In this document: piece by piece, positions 61,490 through 64,000 of the stretch | Numbering within the stretch: the first letter of the stretch is position 1 | Layout: every line of letters starts with the position of its first letter | Translations under genes and position numbers: made by a program | Assembly (NCBI RefSeq): GCF_023656515.1 | Contig: NZ_JAMOFV010000006.1 | Coordinates: forward strand, 264,720-328,719 | Length of the DNA: 64,000 nucleotides | Source: Clostridium swellfunianum | GTDB lineage: Bacteria; Bacillota; Clostridia; Clostridiales; Clostridiaceae | Reading direction: 5' to 3' | The notes under the pieces: generated by a model | Told to the model about the DNA's origin: nothing | Seen by the model: only the letters and a program-made list of their open reading frames with translations | The model's database searches: none

Positions 61490-62809
61490 ATGCAATCAGA
61501 ACCTGAGCCTGCGAATGTAACTTCGCAAGTAATTTTAATAGTCATTTTAACAATGCTTAATGCCTTTTTCGCATCAGCAGAGATGGCTATAGTATCACTA
61601 AATAAGAATAAGATAAAACTTCTTGCAGAAGACGGAAATAAAAAAGCACAGCTTTTGTTAAAGCTTATGGAAGAGCCAACAAAGTTTTTATCTACTATAC
61701 AAGTTGGTATAACCCTTGCAGGGTTTTTCTCTAGTGCTTCAGCTGCTACTGGTTTATCAGATGACTTAGCGCAGTATCTTAATAATTTGGGTATACCATA
61801 TAGCTCTCAAATAGCATTAATACTTGTTACTATTATTTTATCTTATATAACTCTAGTGTTTGGAGAATTATTTCCAAAGAGAGTTGCACTTCAGAAATCT
61901 GAAACTATTGCTATGTTTTCTGTAAGGCCCATATTATATATATCAAAAGTAACAGTGCCTTTTGTAAAACTTCTTTCAGCATCAACAAATGTCTTAGTAA
62001 GTTTAGCTGGGCTAGATAAAGAAGGTTTAGATGAGAAGGTGTCAAAGGAAGAAATTAAATCCATGGTAGAAGTTGGGCAAGAGCATGGAGTAATAAATGA
62101 AACTGAAAAAGAAATGATAAACAGTATATTTGAGTTCGATGACAAATTAGCCTATGAGGTCATGACTCCAAGAACTGATGTATACCTTATTGATATAGAT
62201 AAACCATTAAGTGAATATCTAGATGAATTAATTGATGAAAGATATTCAAGAGTGCCTGTTTATGAAAGGGACATAGATAATATTATAGGTATTCTTTATA
62301 TGAAAGACTTCTTTACTGAAGCTAGAAAACACGGTTTTGAAAATGTAAACATTAGAGCTATCCTAAACCAACCATATTTTGTACCAGAGACTAAGAACAT
62401 AGATGAACTATTTAAGGAACTTCAAACATCTAAAAAGCATTTAGCAGTATTAATAGATGAATATGGAGGCTTTTCTGGTATAGTATCTATAGAGGATCTT
62501 ATAGAAGAGGTTATGGGTGAGATAGAGGATGAGTATGATGATGAAGAACCAGAGATAAGCAAATTGGATAATAATACTTTCATAATAGAAGGAATGCTTT
62601 CAATTGATGATTTCAATGAGAATTTCCATGTGAATCTTAAAAGTGATGATTATGATACAATAGGTGGGTTTATAATAGATCTTCTTGGACGTATTCCTAG
62701 AAATGCTGAAGAAAAGAGTCTTGAATATGAAAACTTTGTGTTTAAGATTGAAGAAGTTAAAGAAAAAAGAATTGAAAAAATAAAAGTTTATATACAGAGA
62801 GAGGCATAG
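61490..62809 (+). CDS. CNNM/CBS-domain hemolysin-like transporter (CorC/HlyC family)
   Basis: A 439-residue membrane protein: N-terminal CNNM domain with about four hydrophobic segments (ILIVILTMLNAFFASAEMA, FLSTIQVGITLAGFFSSASA, IALILVTIILSYITLVFGEL), then a CBS pair (YEVMTPRTDVYLI to IGILYMKDFF and LAVLIDEYGGFSGIVSIEDL) and the C-terminal CorC/HlyC domain (GMLSIDDFNENF, YDTIGGFIIDLLG). Such proteins are linked to magnesium or cobalt efflux; hemolysin is a historical name. AGGAGG precedes the ATG. A terminator follows immediately. Confidence 0.92.
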   Translation: MQSEPEPANVTSQVILIVILTMLNAFFASAEMAIVSLNKNKIKLLAEDGNKKAQLLLKLMEEPTKFLSTIQVGITLAGFFSSASAATGLSDDLAQYLNNLGIPYSSQIALILVTIILSYITLVFGELFPKRVALQKSETIAMFSVRPILYISKVTVPFVKLLSASTNVLVSLAGLDKEGLDEKVSKEEIKSMVEVGQEHGVINETEKEMINSIFEFDDKLAYEVMTPRTDVYLIDIDKPLSEYLDELIDERYSRVPVYERDIDNIIGILYMKDFFTEARKHGFENVNIRAILNQPYFVPETKNIDELFKELQTSKKHLAVLIDEYGGFSGIVSIEDLIEEVMGEIEDEYDDEEPEISKLDNNTFIIEGMLSIDDFNENFHVNLKSDDYDTIGGFIIDLLGRIPRNAEEKSLEYENFVFKIEEVKEKRIEKIKVYIQREA

Positions 62810-62822
62810 TCCTCTCTTTAAA
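62798..62822 (+). terminator. Terminator after the CNNM/CBS gene
   Basis: AGAGAGG (62798-62804) pairs with CCTCTCT (62811-62817); the stop codon is in the loop. Followed by TTTAAATTT. Confidence 0.7.
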
Positions 62823-62906
62823 TTTATTAAAATTAACTTTGGATACAATTGACAAATTAAGGTTAATAATATACAATGAACGGTGTTCTGAAAGGAAGGA
62901 TACTTT

Positions 62907-63461
62907 ATGCCAAAGATAATTGAGAACCCACGCTCTATAATTTTAGATACTGCTAAAAATATACTCCATAGTGAAGGTTATGATGGACTTACTATGAGAA
63001 ATATCTCTAAAGAATGCGGCATTGGTTTAGGCACGGTTTATAATTACTTTCCTGATAAAAAAGCTATTGTTTATAATTTGATGGAAGAGTTCTGGGACGA
63101 CTATCTTATAATAGTTGATAAAATTGATATGCAGGAGAAAGATATTTATGTGAAATTTCAGCTTATGTATAATGAGCTTGAGAATTTTGTAAATCTCTTT
63201 ATGGAAATGCTGGCAAGAATAAATTCAGAAAGAGCTAGAGGTCCTAAACGAGACAATAAAGAAAGGAAGAAAAGCTTTACTGAAAAACTTATAAAAAAAG
63301 TAGAAATTATGCTGATAAATCACTTTCCAAGTAGTAAAATAGAAGAATCAGAAGTGAATGATTTTGCTAGATTTATTGTTTCAAATATGGTTATGATGTC
63401 TCATATGAAGGAATTCAACTACGATTCATTTGAAAAAATATTAAGGAAATTATTGGGTTAA
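62907..63461 (+). CDS. TetR/AcrR family regulator
   Basis: A 184-residue one-component repressor. The N-terminal helix-turn-helix is ILDTAKNILHSEGYDGLTMR then ISKECGIGLGTVYNYFPDKK, the classic TetR pattern. The C-terminal ligand domain has no recognisable specificity. A GAAAGGAAGG site precedes the ATG. The next gene is a small thioredoxin-fold protein 37 bases downstream, possibly a target. Confidence 0.9.
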   Translation: MPKIIENPRSIILDTAKNILHSEGYDGLTMRNISKECGIGLGTVYNYFPDKKAIVYNLMEEFWDDYLIIVDKIDMQEKDIYVKFQLMYNELENFVNLFMEMLARINSERARGPKRDNKERKKSFTEKLIKKVEIMLINHFPSSKIEESEVNDFARFIVSNMVMMSHMKEFNYDSFEKILRKLLG

Positions 63462-63498
63462 GGTATATATTTATTTAATTTAGAGAAGGAGGCTTACC

Positions 63499-63726
63499 AT
63501 GGTAATTAAAGTATTGGGAACAGGATGTACAAAATGCCATCAACTTGAGGAAAATGCAAGGAAGGCTGTAGCAGAGCTTGGAATTGATGCAACAGTTGAG
63601 AAAGTAGAAGGTATTAAGGATATTATGAAGTATGGGGTTATGAAAACTCCGGCACTAGTAGTTGATGAAAAGGTAAAATCCTTTGGACGTGTTTTATCTC
63701 CAGAAGAAATCAAGAAATTTATATAA
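63499..63726 (+). CDS. Small thioredoxin-fold protein (TM0996/MTH895 type)
   Basis: A 75-residue redox protein with VLGTGCTKCHQLEENARKAV, a CxxC motif (C10 and C13) on a thioredoxin fold, and the cis-proline line MKTPALVVDEKVKSFGRVLS. This short type often pairs with UPF0718 permeases; one such permease, with an in-frame TGA, lies 17 kb upstream. AGAAGGAGG precedes the ATG. Redox partner unknown. Confidence 0.88.
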   Translation: MVIKVLGTGCTKCHQLEENARKAVAELGIDATVEKVEGIKDIMKYGVMKTPALVVDEKVKSFGRVLSPEEIKKFI

Positions 63727-63746
63727 GCAGATATAATAATTTATTA

Positions 63747-63790
63747 AGCAGGTTGTGTTATAAAAGTAAGCACGTACCTGCTGTTTTTAT
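63747..63790 (+). terminator. Terminator after the thioredoxin-fold gene
   Basis: AGCAGGT (63747-63753) pairs with ACCTGCT (63776-63782), extendable inward, then GTTTTTATTTT. Confidence 0.75.
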
Positions 63791-63870
63791 TTTAGTAATA
63801 TTTTTATATTTAAATATTTTCTAGCTTGATATATAATATATACCGATTAGAATACAAAGGAGAGAATTAT

Positions 63871-64000
63871 ATGGCACAGCATTCATTGTCAAGAACAGAG
63901 CTTTTAATCGGCAAAGAGGGCTTAGATAAGCTTAGAAATAGCAAGGTTGTAGTTTTAGGTATCGGCGGAGTTGGAAGCTTTACAGTGGAGGCACTTGCAA
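63871..64000 (+). CDS. tcdA: ThiF/TcdA-like protein, 5' part only
   Basis: The first 43 residues of a gene cut by the window end. They read AQHSLSRTELLIGKEGLDKL and then KVVVLGIGGVGSFTVEALA, whose GIGGVG nucleotide-binding loop is that of E1-like ThiF/MoeB/TcdA proteins. The N terminus is that of TcdA (CsdL), tRNA threonylcarbamoyladenosine dehydratase. AAAGGAGAG precedes the ATG. The remainder lies outside the window. Confidence 0.8.
   Translation, partial: MAQHSLSRTELLIGKEGLDKLRNSKVVVLGIGGVGSFTVEALA

Overview
The window is AT-rich, low-GC Gram-positive DNA centred on a chromosomal replication origin. Gene order (gyrA-gyrB-remB-recF-yaaA-dnaN-dnaA on the minus strand, then rpmH-rnpA-yidD-yidC-jag-mnmE-mnmG-rsmG-noc-parA-parB on the plus strand), spore genes (yyaC, YheC/YheD-like ATP-grasp proteins, aprX) and anaerobe-type enzymes (glutamate 2,3-aminomutase, a short flavodoxin/ferredoxin protein) point to an endospore-forming Clostridium or close relative. 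I see no rRNA, tRNA, CRISPR array, insertion sequence or prophage.

Region by region. 1-9376: the left replichore arm, all minus strand: replication and gyrase genes, with a consensus sigma-A promoter at the left edge pointing out of the window (probably an rRNA operon, inferred). 7770-8026 and 9377-9979: a bipartite oriC with DnaA boxes on both sides of dnaA and a DnaA-trio run beside dnaN. 9980-19104: the right arm with ribosome/membrane insertion, tRNA modification and chromosome segregation genes, two perfect parS sites and one perfect Noc-binding site inside mnmE. 19123-29254: mixed housekeeping genes, including YyaC, a cysteine desulfurase/YedF/DUF3343 set typical of selenium-using bacteria, SulP, MscS, the rpsF-ssb-rpsR operon with an S6:S18 leader, and a radical-SAM aminomutase whose specificity residues are those of glutamate 2,3-aminomutase.

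29299-48028 is the accessory heart of the window. Seven YheC/YheD-type ATP-grasp proteins stand in a row, followed by a 20-cysteine protein, three paralogous cysteine-containing proteins that look like spore-surface proteins, and an AprX-like subtilase. Embedded in this block is an arsenic operon (arsR-arsC-acr3) whose last gene is a UPF0718/ArsP-type permease interrupted by one in-frame TGA at the conserved cysteine of its PF-C-SCSS motif, followed by a hairpin with the same GCAGGTCTGC apex as the E. coli fdhF SECIS. I read it as a selenocysteine-containing permease. A doubly deleted cation-efflux (CDF) gene remnant follows on the minus strand.

48322-64000: an iron-type ABC importer, sfsA (preceded by three head-to-tail DnaA-like boxes), a NUDIX hydrolase, a TIM-barrel protein, an EFR1-type flavodoxin/ferredoxin, an M32 carboxypeptidase, several tiny cysteine-rich proteins, a serine-biosynthesis set (aminotransferase, serA, DUF1015), a CorC-like membrane protein, a TetR regulator, a thioredoxin-fold protein and the start of a tcdA-like gene. 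Start codons were re-chosen from ribosome-binding sites in many cases; those choices are stated gene by gene.
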